The notes below the pieces were generated by a model. The model was not told the origin of the DNA. It ran no database searches and worked only from the letters and a program-made list of their open reading frames with translations. From Hyphomicrobiales bacterium (GTDB taxonomy: Bacteria; Pseudomonadota; Alphaproteobacteria; Rhizobiales; Rhizobiaceae), in the NCBI GenBank assembly GCA_900472485.1, contig UCII01000029.1, positions 1-64,000 of the forward strand: DNA of 64,000 nucleotides. The letters run 5' to 3'. Below, piece after piece: positions 10,174 to 18,396 of this stretch (its first letter is position 1; every line of letters starts with the position of its first letter). Position numbers and translations under genes: made by a program.

Positions 10174-10379
10174 TTCTCTTTCGGATCGGATTGGCGATCG
10201 ACATTTGCCGCAATATCGGCTCGTTCACAATCCTGCGATTGCGGCTTTGTCGTGAAAATTCCTGTTTCTGGAAGTAAGGACGCACCGTAAATTGTCGATG
10301 CCTATTTGCGGATGTTAACCCGACGATGTTATTGCGCATCCGAGAATGACGTCTCCGCCCAGATCCAAACGAGGACCCA

Positions 10380-11147
10380 ATGACCTTTTCTCTCAAAAGC
10401 CTGCTGACGGTTTCGGCGATTGCCCTGACAGCATCCTTCGCCACGATCCAGCCGGCCGCCGCGCTGGACGACCAGCAGAAGAAGGAAATCGGGGATTTCA
10501 TCAAGGAATATCTCGTCGAGCATCCGGAGGTGCTGCTGGATGCGCAGGCCGCGCTCGAAAAGAAGCAGGACGAAGCTCGCATTGCGCAGTCGGCCGAGGT
10601 GATCACCCAGAACAAGGATGCGATCTTCAACTCCAAGGATGACATGGCCATCGGCAATCCGAAGGGCGATATCACCGTTGTCGAGTTCTTCGACTATAAC
10701 TGCACCTATTGCCGGCATGCGCTGGGGGACATGGACAAGCTCCTGCAGCAGGATAAGAATGTTCGTTTCGTGCTGAAGGAATTCCCGATCCTCGGTCAGG
10801 ATTCGGTTGCCGCTTCCCGGGTGTCCGGCGCGTTCCGTCTGCTCGCGCCGGAAAAATATGCCGAGTTCCATCACAAGCTGTTGGGCAGCGACGGCCGCGC
10901 TTCCGAAGATACCGCCATCGATGTCGCCACCTCGCTTGGTGTCAGCGAAGCTGCCCTCCGCGCCGAAATGGCAAAAGCGCCGAATACCGCCATGATCAAG
11001 GCCACCTACCAGCTTGCCACCGATCTTGGCGTCAATGGCACGCCCGCCTATGTCATCGGCAACGAGATGGTTTCGGGCGCGATCGGGCTCGATGCCATCA
11101 AGGAGAAGATCGCCAACGTTCGCAGCTGCGGCAAAACGAGCTGCTGA
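10380..11147 (+). CDS. DsbA-family periplasmic thiol-disulfide oxidoreductase
   Basis: This secreted thioredoxin-fold protein of 255 residues likely forms or rearranges disulfides in the periplasm. A signal peptide ends after PAAA near residue 29. A helical N-terminal region follows (about 30-75), then a thioredoxin-like domain with the redox pair C108-T-Y-C111. The cis-Pro loop is visible as NGTPAYVIG near 220. The sequence resembles the BdbD/ScsC-like branch (Com1-type) rather than classical E. coli DsbA. A second Cys pair sits at the extreme C terminus, within SCGKTSC. It stands alone, divergent from the aminotransferase gene. Confidence 0.88.
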   Translation: MTFSLKSLLTVSAIALTASFATIQPAAALDDQQKKEIGDFIKEYLVEHPEVLLDAQAALEKKQDEARIAQSAEVITQNKDAIFNSKDDMAIGNPKGDITVVEFFDYNCTYCRHALGDMDKLLQQDKNVRFVLKEFPILGQDSVAASRVSGAFRLLAPEKYAEFHHKLLGSDGRASEDTAIDVATSLGVSEAALRAEMAKAPNTAMIKATYQLATDLGVNGTPAYVIGNEMVSGAIGLDAIKEKIANVRSCGKTSC

Positions 11148-11277
11148 ACAGCGCAAAATTCGACCCTCAAAAGCGGGTAAGCAAAGGGCCTATCCATTTT
11201 TAAGAGCTTCGGAACGGCGCCGTGGCATGGCATGGCGCAAAAATGCCAAAAACACGGCGTTTCCACACCTAGAGGCA

Positions 11278-11331
11278 CGCAACCTTCTCACCAGGGCTTT
11301 CCTACAGAGCCTTGGGAGTCTATAGGTTGCG
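11278..11331 (+). promoter_or_regulatory. Inverted repeat overlapping a probable promoter of aroQ-accBC
   Basis: An 8-bp inverted repeat CGCAACCT (11278-11285) / AGGTTGCG (11324-11331) encloses a second, wobble-containing stem around CCTAC (about 11292-11314). Inside it lies a rhizobial-type promoter candidate: CTTTCC, 17 bases, CTATAG (consensus CTTGAC/CTATAT), ending about 28 bases before the aroQ ATG. The repeat may therefore be an operator or a leader structure. I cannot tell which. Confidence 0.4.
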
Positions 11332-11353
11332 CTGCACTTTGACGGAACCACTG

Positions 11354-11791
11354 ATGGCGCAAACTATTTTCGTCCTGAACGGACCCAATTTAAATGCTCT
11401 CGGCAAGCGCGAGCCGGGCATCTATGGCGGCAAGACGCTCAAGGATATCGAAGCCGACTGCAAGGCCGCGGGTGAAAGCCTGGGCTTCGTCATCGATTTC
11501 CGCCAGAGTAATCACGAAGGCGTGCTGGTCGACTGGATGCACGAAGCCGGCGACAAGGCCGCCGGTGTCGCGATCAATCCCGGTGCGTACGGTCATACGT
11601 CGATCGCGCTGCATGACGCGATCCGCGCCATTTCCATTCCCGTCGTGGAGGTGCATATCTCCAATATCCACGCACGCGAAGAATTCCGGCACAAATCGAT
11701 GATCGCGCCCGCCGCAAAGGGCATGATCTGCGGTTTCGGACCTCATAGCTACATCCTGGCGCTTCAAGCGCTGAAATCCATCACCCAATAA
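11354..11791 (+). CDS. aroQ: 3-dehydroquinate dehydratase, type II
   Basis: This enzyme dehydrates 3-dehydroquinate to 3-dehydroshikimate, the third step of the shikimate pathway. It has 145 residues, the standard type II size. Family motifs are present: the N-terminal LNGPNLNALGKREPGIYG with the catalytic Tyr, NPGAYGHTSIAL, and VEVHISNIHAREEFRHKS. The ATG at 11354 is chosen because homology begins at MAQTIFVLNGPN; an upstream frame extension has no family similarity. It leads a tight run with accB (24-base gap) and accC, an arrangement common in alphaproteobacteria. Confidence 0.95.
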   Translation: MAQTIFVLNGPNLNALGKREPGIYGGKTLKDIEADCKAAGESLGFVIDFRQSNHEGVLVDWMHEAGDKAAGVAINPGAYGHTSIALHDAIRAISIPVVEVHISNIHAREEFRHKSMIAPAAKGMICGFGPHSYILALQALKSITQ

Positions 11792-11815
11792 CAAAAACAC
11801 AGGGCAAGAAATCCA

Positions 11816-12289
11816 ATGGCTGAAAAGAAATCGGGTATCGACCAGGCGCTGATTCGCGATCTCGCCAACATTCTTAACGACACGGATCTCACCGAAATCG
11901 AAGTCGAACAGGAAGATTTGCGCATCCGCGTATCGCGCGCCGGCACGACGCAGTACGTTCAGGCGCCGATGGGCGCTCCAGTCGCTTACGCCGCGCCTGC
12001 TGCCGCTGCAGCAGCGCCGGCAGCCGCTGCCCCCGCAGGCCAGACCCGCAATCCCGACAACGTCGTCAGCGCGCCGATGGTCGGCACCGCCTATCTGGCG
12101 CCGGCACCGGGCTCAGCAGCCTTCATCCAGGTCGGTGCATCCGTCAAGGAAGGCCAGACGCTGCTCATCATCGAAGCAATGAAGACGATGAACCAGATTC
12201 CCGCGCCGAAGTCCGGTACGGTGACTGAAATCCTCGTTCAGGACGGCCGTCCGGTCGAGTACGGCGAAGCCCTGGTCGTCATCGAGTAA
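11816..12289 (+). CDS. accB: Biotin carboxyl carrier protein of acetyl-CoA carboxylase
   Basis: This carrier holds biotin as it moves between the carboxylase and transferase subunits in malonyl-CoA synthesis. It has 157 residues: a short N-terminal domain, an Ala/Pro-rich linker (about residues 55-75), and a biotinyl domain with the modified lysine in EAMKTMNQ at residue 123. It is translated between aroQ and accC with short gaps (24 and 9 bases). The ligase that would biotinylate it, birA, is near 62 kb of the same window. Confidence 0.96.
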   Translation: MAEKKSGIDQALIRDLANILNDTDLTEIEVEQEDLRIRVSRAGTTQYVQAPMGAPVAYAAPAAAAAAPAAAAPAGQTRNPDNVVSAPMVGTAYLAPAPGSAAFIQVGASVKEGQTLLIIEAMKTMNQIPAPKSGTVTEILVQDGRPVEYGEALVVIE

Positions 12290-12298
12290 GGTCGGCCC

Positions 12299-13651
12299 AT
12301 GCCCGTTATTTCGAAGATTCTCATAGCCAATCGCGGAGAGATCGCTCTGCGCGTGCTGCGCGCCTGCAAGGAGCTTGGCATTGCGACCGTTGCGGTGCAT
12401 TCGACCGCTGATGGCGATGCGATGCATGTGCGCCTGGCAGATGAAAGCGTTTGCATTGGCCCGCCGCCGTCGCGCGACAGCTATCTCAACATCCACCAGA
12501 TTGTTGCCGCTTGTGAAATCACCGGCGCGGACGCCGTGCATCCCGGCTATGGCTTCCTGTCGGAAAATGCCAAGTTCGCCGATATTCTCGATGCGCATGG
12601 CATCACCTTCATCGGCCCGACGGCGGAGCATATCCGTATCATGGGCGACAAGATCACCGCCAAGACCACGGCACAGCAGCTCGGCATTCCGGTCGTTCCC
12701 GGCTCCGACGGCGAAGTGAAGACCGAGGCGGATGCGCTGAAGACGGCGCGCGAGATCGGCTATCCGGTGCTTATCAAGGCAACCGCCGGCGGCGGCGGCC
12801 GCGGCATGAAGGTCGCCCGCACCGAAGGAGACCTGATCGAGGCCTGGTCGACGGCCCGCACGGAGGCCGCGGCCGCTTTCGGCAACGAATCCGTCTACAT
12901 GGAAAAGTACCTCGGCAAGCCCCGCCACATCGAGATCCAGGTTTTCGGTGACGGCGAAGGCAATGCCATCCATCTCGGCGAGCGTGACTGCTCTCTGCAG
13001 CGTCGCCACCAGAAGGTTTGGGAGGAAGCCAATTCTCCGGCCCTCAACGTCGAGCAGCGCATGAAGATCGGCCAGATCTGCGCCGACGCGATGAAGAAGC
13101 TGAAGTATCGCGGCGCCGGCACCATCGAGTTCCTCTACGAGAACGGCGAGTTCTATTTCATCGAAATGAACACCCGCCTGCAGGTGGAGCATCCGGTCAC
13201 GGAAGCCATCACCGGTATCGATCTCGTGCACGAACAGATCCGCGTTGCCTCCGGCGGCGGTCTCTCGGTGACGCAGGACGAGGTGCATTTCCAAGGCCAT
13301 GCCATCGAATGCCGCATCAACGCCGAAGATGCCCGCACCTTCGTCCCCTCGCCGGGCACGATCACACATTTCCATGCTCCCGGCGGGCTTGGCGTTCGTA
13401 TCGATTCCGGCGCCTATCAGGGCTACAAGATCCCCCCCTACTACGACAGTCTAATCGGCAAGCTGATCGTGCACGGCCGCACCCGCGTCGAATGCATGAT
13501 GCGCCTGCGGCGTGCGCTTGACGAATTCGTAGTGGACGGCATCAAGACCACCCTGCCGCTCTTCCAGGATCTGGTTTCCAACCAGGATATCGCCAACGGC
13601 GATTACGATATCCACTGGCTGGAAAACTACCTGGCGAAAACATCGGCCTAG
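12299..13651 (+). CDS. accC: Biotin carboxylase subunit of acetyl-CoA carboxylase
   Basis: This ATP-grasp enzyme carboxylates biotin on AccB using bicarbonate and ATP. It has 450 residues, the usual length. The N-terminal domain starts ILIANRGEIALRVLRACKELG. The glycine-rich ATP loop is KATAGGGGRGMKVAR (about 158-172), and the catalytic segment FIEMNTRLQVEHPVTE is near 285-300. It lies 9 bases after accB and 2 bases before aat, so these genes are likely one transcript. Confidence 0.97.
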   Translation: MPVISKILIANRGEIALRVLRACKELGIATVAVHSTADGDAMHVRLADESVCIGPPPSRDSYLNIHQIVAACEITGADAVHPGYGFLSENAKFADILDAHGITFIGPTAEHIRIMGDKITAKTTAQQLGIPVVPGSDGEVKTEADALKTAREIGYPVLIKATAGGGGRGMKVARTEGDLIEAWSTARTEAAAAFGNESVYMEKYLGKPRHIEIQVFGDGEGNAIHLGERDCSLQRRHQKVWEEANSPALNVEQRMKIGQICADAMKKLKYRGAGTIEFLYENGEFYFIEMNTRLQVEHPVTEAITGIDLVHEQIRVASGGGLSVTQDEVHFQGHAIECRINAEDARTFVPSPGTITHFHAPGGLGVRIDSGAYQGYKIPPYYDSLIGKLIVHGRTRVECMMRLRRALDEFVVDGIKTTLPLFQDLVSNQDIANGDYDIHWLENYLAKTSA

Positions 13652-13653
13652 CG

Positions 13654-14298
13654 ATGCCCGGAGCGCGCGGCAGACATCCCGGCATTACCCCGGAGATCCT
13701 GTTGCGCGCCTATTCCATCGGGCTTTTCCCGATGGCCGAATCGGCAGACGATCCGGAAATCTTCTGGGTCGAACCGGAATTGCGAGGCATCATCCCTCTG
13801 GATACGTTTCACGTCTCCAAGAGCCTCGCCAAGAAGATCCGCCAACACCCCTTTGACATTCGTTTCGATACCGATTTCGAGGCGGTCATCGCCGCCTGCG
13901 CTGAAGAGACGAGCGATCGCCCCAGTACCTGGATCAACGACACGATCCGCACGCTCTACGCCACCCTGCACGATATCGGCCATGCCCATTCCGTCGAAGC
14001 CTGGGAAGGTGACCGGTTGGTCGGCGGTCTCTATGGCGTTTCGCTGGGATCGGCCTTCTTTGGCGAAAGCATGTTTTCCCGCCGTACGGACGCCTCCAAG
14101 ATTTGTCTCGTCTATCTGGTAGAGCGTCTGCGCGAACGTGGCTTCACTTTGCTCGACACGCAATTCACCACGGAGCACCTGAAGACATTCGGTGCGATCG
14201 ACGTAGCGAAGGACGCCTATGCCAAGATGCTGGAGAAGGCGATGGAATCGCCCAATCTCAGCTTCACTGACGGTGGAAATCTGCCCGAAATGAATTGA
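13654..14298 (+). CDS. aat: Leucyl/phenylalanyl-tRNA--protein transferase
   Basis: This enzyme adds Leu or Phe to proteins with N-terminal Arg or Lys, marking them for ClpS/ClpAP degradation (N-end rule). It has 214 residues, slightly shorter than E. coli Aat. Landmarks are the N-terminal ITPEILLRAYSIGLFPMAE, the WVEPELRGIIPLD segment, SVEAWEGDRLVGGLYGVSLG and the C-terminal LLDTQFTTEHLKTFGA. The ATG is 2 bases after the accC stop, which suggests translational coupling. Confidence 0.94.
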   Translation: MPGARGRHPGITPEILLRAYSIGLFPMAESADDPEIFWVEPELRGIIPLDTFHVSKSLAKKIRQHPFDIRFDTDFEAVIAACAEETSDRPSTWINDTIRTLYATLHDIGHAHSVEAWEGDRLVGGLYGVSLGSAFFGESMFSRRTDASKICLVYLVERLRERGFTLLDTQFTTEHLKTFGAIDVAKDAYAKMLEKAMESPNLSFTDGGNLPEMN

Positions 14299-14347
14299 TT
14301 CCGAAACGGACTGCCTTAAGTTCGGCACGACAGCCGAGGGTAGAATC

Positions 14348-15307
14348 GTGAAGAGCCATATTGCAATTGTCTTTCTCACCGCGTTGACCATCGCGACGCA
14401 GGCCAATGCCAAATCATTCCACGACATGTTCGGAACCGAGCCGCCGGCGGGTGACGAAGGCGCCGTGCTTAAAACGCTGGATTTCCAGCAGGGCGCGATC
14501 AAAATCCCCACCGCCAATGCCACGCTGAATGTCTCTGACCAGTTCTACTATCTCAATCCGCAGGATTCGAAGAAGGTGCTGGTCGAGCTCTGGGGCAATC
14601 CGGAAAGTTCGGTCGGCAATCCGCTCGGCATGATCTTCCCGGTGAAATACCCGCCGACCGACCCACATTCCTGGGGTTCCGTCATCGACTATGACGGCAG
14701 TGGCTATGTCTCCGATGAGGATGCCGCATCGACCGATTACGACGATCTGCTGAAAAAGATCCAGGATGCGATCAAGGAAGCGAATCCCGAACGCGAACAG
14801 CAGGGTTTCGATCCGATCACGCTGGTCGGCTGGGCAGAACCGCCACATTACGATAAGGCGACCCATGCCCTGCACTGGGCGCGCGATCTGATTTTCGGCA
14901 AGGATCCCAATGCCGGCCACACGCTGAACTATTCCGTGCGCGTGCTGGGGCGCGAAGGCGTCACGGAGCTAGATTTCGTTGCCGGACTGGATCAGTTGCA
15001 GGAAATCAACGCCGCTATCCCCAACGTCATCAACACCGTCCAATATGATAGCGGCAAGCGCTATGCCGACTTCACCAATGGCGACAAGATCGCCGCTTAC
15101 AGCATGGCAGGCATGATTGCTGCCGGTGCGGGCGTGAAGGTTGCGGCAAAGCTTGGTCTGCTTGCAGTCGTTCTCGGCTTCTTCAAGAGTTTTGGCGTTG
15201 CTCTTCTGGCGTTGAAGAAAGGCCTCATCGTCGTGCTGGCGGGTGTCGTCGCAGCCGGTCGCAAGATCCTGGGTCTGTTTCGCCGCAAGGGGAATACGGA
15301 CGCCTGA
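14348..15307 (+). CDS. DUF2167-family membrane protein with signal peptide
   Basis: This 319-residue protein starts with GTG. A signal peptide (cleavage near ATQANA, residue 22) precedes a large soluble part with the family segment SWGSVIDYDGSGYVSDEDAA and the motif LVGWAEPPHYDKATHALHWA. Near the C terminus are two hydrophobic segments (about 253-275 and 280-308), and the protein ends in a basic tail. It matches the DUF2167 family of unknown function. It follows aat by 49 bases on the same strand, but I see no functional tie to the acc genes. Confidence 0.8.
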   Translation: MKSHIAIVFLTALTIATQANAKSFHDMFGTEPPAGDEGAVLKTLDFQQGAIKIPTANATLNVSDQFYYLNPQDSKKVLVELWGNPESSVGNPLGMIFPVKYPPTDPHSWGSVIDYDGSGYVSDEDAASTDYDDLLKKIQDAIKEANPEREQQGFDPITLVGWAEPPHYDKATHALHWARDLIFGKDPNAGHTLNYSVRVLGREGVTELDFVAGLDQLQEINAAIPNVINTVQYDSGKRYADFTNGDKIAAYSMAGMIAAGAGVKVAAKLGLLAVVLGFFKSFGVALLALKKGLIVVLAGVVAAGRKILGLFRRKGNTDA

Positions 15308-15415
15308 AGCAATCCACGCCTGAAGTCTTTTGCGGCTTCAAATTCTGATTGTGGTCTGCTATCCCTCCTGTTGAAGAGCGTGGGTGCATAGAGGTTCCAC
15401 TTTGCCGTCGTAAAT

Positions 15416-15506
15416 ACCGGTCTCATCCAAATCACCCAGTGCATCGGGGCGGCGCAGCGCCGTCCGATGCATGTTCATGTCCATCGGGTGATGGCCTGAG
15501 ACCGGT
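15416..15506. repeat. Nested palindromic element between the DUF2167 and DUF1062 genes
   Basis: Three nested perfect stems are present: ACCGGTCTCA/TGAGACCGGT (15416-15425 with 15497-15506), ATCACCC/GGGTGAT (15431-15437 with 15486-15492), and a central hairpin 15440-15471 built on TGCATCGG/CCGATGCA plus CGGCG/CGCCG. The whole 337-base gap 15308-15644 holds no gene. The form suits either a rhizobial intergenic repeat (RIME-like) or a structured RNA. Strand and role are unknown, and no known riboswitch class is recognised. Confidence 0.55.
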
Positions 15507-15644
15507 TTGGCATTGTCAAAACGCGCCTAATGCAGCTACCGCTGTCTCAGCTCTTCAGCCGTCCCGCAACATCGCCATACCGCGCCCTGACGGGCTTGTC
15601 TCACCGCCAGCTTGGTGGACTTCCAGACGGAAGACCAAGACGGT

Positions 15645-16274
15645 ATGTGCAATATTCTTCAGGTCCGTTGGACCCTTACGCCTAAGACATCGCCTCAGCC
15701 ATGGATCACCTGCAGCGGCTGCGGATGTCAGAAGCCCTTCAGATCGAGCGGCAAGGTAAGGCTCAACGCCAATGGCAAGCGGCTCGATGCCTGGCTCGTC
15801 TATAAGTGCATCGATTGCGACAAGACATGGAACCGAACGCTCTTCGAGCGCCGGACCGTTCAAGATCTTGGCACGTCCGCGCTCGAGGCGCTGCAGCGCA
15901 GCGATCCGGATTGGGTGCGAGCGCAGGAATTCGACCTCGATGGATTGAAGCGGAAAGTAAAACGTATCGACGAGCCGCCCGACGTTATCATCCGGAAAGA
16001 GGCGATACGTGCGGCAAGCGGCTGGACTTTGCTTGATATCGAGATATCAGCCCAATTCCCGATAAACCTGCGTCTTGATCGGCTGCTCGCATCGGAGTTG
16101 GCGATCTCGCGCTCGCGGCTTCAAGCCCTTCGCGATGGAGGCAAATTGAGAGCCCATCCGGACCGCAACGACGTGTTTCGACATAAGGTCAAAGACGGCA
16201 TGAGGATCATTCTCGACTTGTCGGAGGTTGCCGATCGTCAGGTGATAGGTGAAGCCGCCGCCGCTACCGGGTAA
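15645..16274 (+). CDS. DUF1062 domain protein
   Basis: This 209-residue cytoplasmic protein has two N-terminal Cys pairs, CSGCGCQKP and KCIDCDKTW, which look like a zinc ribbon (about residues 21-60). The rest is charged, including the segment INLRLDRLLASELAISRSRLQALRDGGKL, which resembles an S4-like RNA-binding helix pair. It matches DUF1062, a family without an established function. The ATG at 15645 is used; a TTG at 15612 would add 11 residues. It stands alone between the palindromic element and a convergent gene. Confidence 0.75.
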   Translation: MCNILQVRWTLTPKTSPQPWITCSGCGCQKPFRSSGKVRLNANGKRLDAWLVYKCIDCDKTWNRTLFERRTVQDLGTSALEALQRSDPDWVRAQEFDLDGLKRKVKRIDEPPDVIIRKEAIRAASGWTLLDIEISAQFPINLRLDRLLASELAISRSRLQALRDGGKLRAHPDRNDVFRHKVKDGMRIILDLSEVADRQVIGEAAAATG

Positions 16275-16287
16275 AGCTAAAACCATA

Positions 16288-16312
16288 CCCGCAGGAGCAA
16301 GTCTTCTGCGGG
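16288..16312. terminator. Hairpin between convergent genes, possible terminator
   Basis: CCCGCAGGAG (16288-16297) and CTTCTGCGGG (16303-16312) form a 10-bp stem with one wobble pair and a CAAGT loop. It sits 14 bases after the DUF1062 stop and 35 bases before the convergent DUF2155 stop. There is no T run on either side, so efficient intrinsic termination is uncertain. Confidence 0.35.
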
Positions 16313-16346
16313 CTATGCAATACTGCGGCGCCTGTCTTGAAAGCGA

Positions 16347-16793
16347 TTACTTCGCGGGGGCGCCAGCGGTATCTGGCGCCGGGACGTCGGACTTCTGCTT
16401 GCATTCTTTCAGCCAGACGTCATAGATCGGGTGCTCGACGGCGTTGAGGCCGGGGCTGTCGGCGAACATCCAGCCGGTGAAGATGCGGCGGATACGGCGA
16501 TCGAGGGTGATCTCGTCCACCTCGACGAAACCGTCCACCTTCTGTTGCTCGGTATCATCTCGCGAATAGCAGGCGCGCGGCGTCACTTGCAGCGCGCCGA
16601 ACTGCACGGTTTCGTTGACATAGACATCGAAGGTGGTGATGCGGCCGGTGATCTTGTCGAGGCCGGAGAAGACGGCGACGGGATTGGCGATGCGAGCAGC
16701 CTCGGCGGTGGAGGCTGCCATGATGCCGACGAAGAGAGCAGTGCCCACTACAGCCACTGCACGCAAAGAAGCGCTCCGCGTGAAAAACATCAT
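16347..16793 (-). CDS. DUF2155 domain exported protein
   Basis: This small exported protein of 148 residues has a signal peptide (hydrophobic stretch about residues 10-32, ending ASTAEA). The mature part contains the DUF2155 signature: KITGRITTFDVYVNETVQFGAL, a single conserved Cys in RACYSRDDTE, and IFTGWMFADSPGLNAVEHPIYDVWL. The start at 16793 is chosen because a GGAG lies upstream and the signal peptide begins there; a longer frame to 16865 lacks support. It is commonly found beside accBC-aat and the NDUFA12-like gene in Rhizobiales, as here. Function unknown. Confidence 0.82.
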   Translation of the reverse strand: MMFFTRSASLRAVAVVGTALFVGIMAASTAEAARIANPVAVFSGLDKITGRITTFDVYVNETVQFGALQVTPRACYSRDDTEQQKVDGFVEVDEITLDRRIRRIFTGWMFADSPGLNAVEHPIYDVWLKECKQKSDVPAPDTAGAPAK

Positions 16794-16896
16794 ATCCGCC
16801 ACTCTCCGCTTGGTCTCGGTCAAGGCGCCGAGCAGAAGCCGGCATATGTCGCGCCTAAAGCCCAATTGTGGCCAAAGGACGAGCCGGCTGTCGCGC

Positions 16897-17295
16897 TCAG
16901 TTGCCCGGGGTCCAGGCGTCGTAGTCGCCGGTCACGCGCGGACGCTCGCCGGCAACGGCAAGAGAGCCCGGCGGGCGATAGGCCTGCGGCGAGCCTGTGG
17001 GATTGGCGCGGTGTTCCTTCTGCCAGTCCTTGGCGACATAATTCTCCTTGGACGGAGGAACGTCGGTGCGATGATGCATCCAGCCGTGCCAGCCCGGAGG
17101 AATGGCAGAAGCTTCGGCATAGCCCTTGTAGATCACCCAGCGCTTCGGAAGGCCGTAGGAGGACGTGCCGCCTTCGTAATAGACGTTGCCGAACTCATCC
17201 TCGCCGACACGCTTGCCAAAACGCCAGGTCGCGAAGCGCGTGCCCATGGTCTGACCGTTCCACCAAGTAAATGTCTGTACGATGAAATTCCACAT
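16897..17295 (-). CDS. NADH:ubiquinone oxidoreductase NDUFA12-like accessory subunit
   Basis: This 132-residue protein is homologous to the mitochondrial complex I subunit NDUFA12 (B17.2), which alphaproteobacteria share. Recognisable segments are TWWNGQTMGTRFATWRFGKRVGEDEFGNVYYEG, RRWVIYKG-type sequence (here KRWVIYKGYAEASAIPPGW) and HGWMHHRTDVPPS. It sits on the peripheral arm of complex I, facing the cytoplasm. The main nuo operon is elsewhere, apart from nuoN at the far end of this window. It precedes the DUF2155 gene on the same strand, 103 bases away. Confidence 0.92.
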   Translation of the reverse strand: MWNFIVQTFTWWNGQTMGTRFATWRFGKRVGEDEFGNVYYEGGTSSYGLPKRWVIYKGYAEASAIPPGWHGWMHHRTDVPPSKENYVAKDWQKEHRANPTGSPQAYRPPGSLAVAGERPRVTGDYDAWTPGN

Positions 17296-17401
17296 GTCTT
17301 TTCCTCGATACCCGCTGAGGGGCGAGCGATACCAGAATTCGATAGTTTGCTTATGCCGCCACCGGGCCTGCTTGTCCAGTGATTCCAGCGGGCAAAAGGC
17401 T

Positions 17402-17869
17402 TCATTTCAATAGCATCTTGAAGCCTAGATGCGTCGGCTTGAAACCAAGTCTTTCATAGAAGCGATGCGCATCCTTGCGGGCATTATTCGACGTCAATTG
17501 AATCATCCGCATGCCGCGGCTTTTTGCCTCGTCGATGCAGAAGCTGATCATGGCAGCGCCGATCCCCTGCCCGCGCATATCGGCTCGCGTCTGGACCGCT
17601 TCAATGATCATGGCGGAACTACCTCGCCCGGTCAGCGTCGTCGTGATCATCGTCTGGAACGTCCCGACCACTTCGCCGGTGCGTTCGGCGACATAGAGCG
17701 TCTGCTCCGGCGACGCCGCGATGGTGCGAAACGCACGGAGATAATCGTCATAGGCAGAGGCGTCGGTCGTATCGCCATGGCCACCCACGGCGTCGGCGGC
17801 AAATAGACCGATCAGAGCACGAAGGTCGGATTCCTTCGCTTCGCGGATCACCAGGCGGGCGTCTTCCAT
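17402..17869 (-). CDS. GNAT-family N-acetyltransferase
   Basis: This is a 155-residue acetyl-CoA-dependent acetyltransferase. The acetyl-CoA binding motif A is RADMRGQGIGAAMISFCIDEA (about residues 94-114), and the end of the fold is NARKDAHRFYERLGFKPTHLGFKM. The substrate cannot be predicted. It lies 20 bases downstream of a second GNAT gene, which itself follows gatB by 3 bases, so all three are probably cotranscribed. Confidence 0.85.
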   Translation of the reverse strand: MEDARLVIREAKESDLRALIGLFAADAVGGHGDTTDASAYDDYLRAFRTIAASPEQTLYVAERTGEVVGTFQTMITTTLTGRGSSAMIIEAVQTRADMRGQGIGAAMISFCIDEAKSRGMRMIQLTSNNARKDAHRFYERLGFKPTHLGFKMLLK

Positions 17870-17889
17870 GAACGGTCTCGTCTATTCTT

Positions 17890-18393
17890 TCAGTGGGCCG
17901 CCAATGGCTTCTCGAAGATTAGCGCCGGAATGCCCGACTGACCGTTGCCGCAGTTTTCCGTGCGGCCGACTTCGACAAAACCATGGGCTTGGTAAAAGGC
18001 GATCGCAGGTTCGTTCTGCGGTTCGACTTCCAGGCGCATGATCTCCGCATCCGGGAAACAGGTCTCCAGTTCGGCGAAGATATCACGGCCGATGCCCTGC
18101 CGTTGATGGCGGGGGCTAACATAGAGCATGTAGAGCATGACGGTTTTCGTCATCTCTTTGGACATGGCGGCATAGCCCATGCCGGCGATCGTCCTGCCAT
18201 CGTCGGCCACCAGGAATTCCGAGTTCTTGTTCGCCAGCCGCGCCTTCAGCGAAGCCGGCGAATGCCAGGAGGCGTGCAGTTCGCTGACCTTCTCCGGCCC
18301 GTAGATCCGGTCATAGGTCGCATGCCAGGTTCCGCCGAGCAGAGCGCGGACCTTTTCCAGGTCCTGCTCGCTGGCGGTGCGGATGAAGAACAC
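17890..18393 (-). CDS. GNAT-family N-acetyltransferase
   Basis: This is a 167-residue acetyltransferase with motif A visible as SPRHQRQGIGRDIFAELE (about residues 92-109) and the C-terminal strand NEPAIAFYQAHGFVEVGR. The start is only 3 bases after the gatB stop, which implies coupling to gatB. It is not closely similar to the next GNAT gene, so the pair is not an obvious recent duplication. Substrate unknown. Confidence 0.85.
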   Translation of the reverse strand: MFFIRTASEQDLEKVRALLGGTWHATYDRIYGPEKVSELHASWHSPASLKARLANKNSEFLVADDGRTIAGMGYAAMSKEMTKTVMLYMLYVSPRHQRQGIGRDIFAELETCFPDAEIMRLEVEPQNEPAIAFYQAHGFVEVGRTENCGNGQSGIPALIFEKPLAAH

Positions 18394-18396
18394 CGC

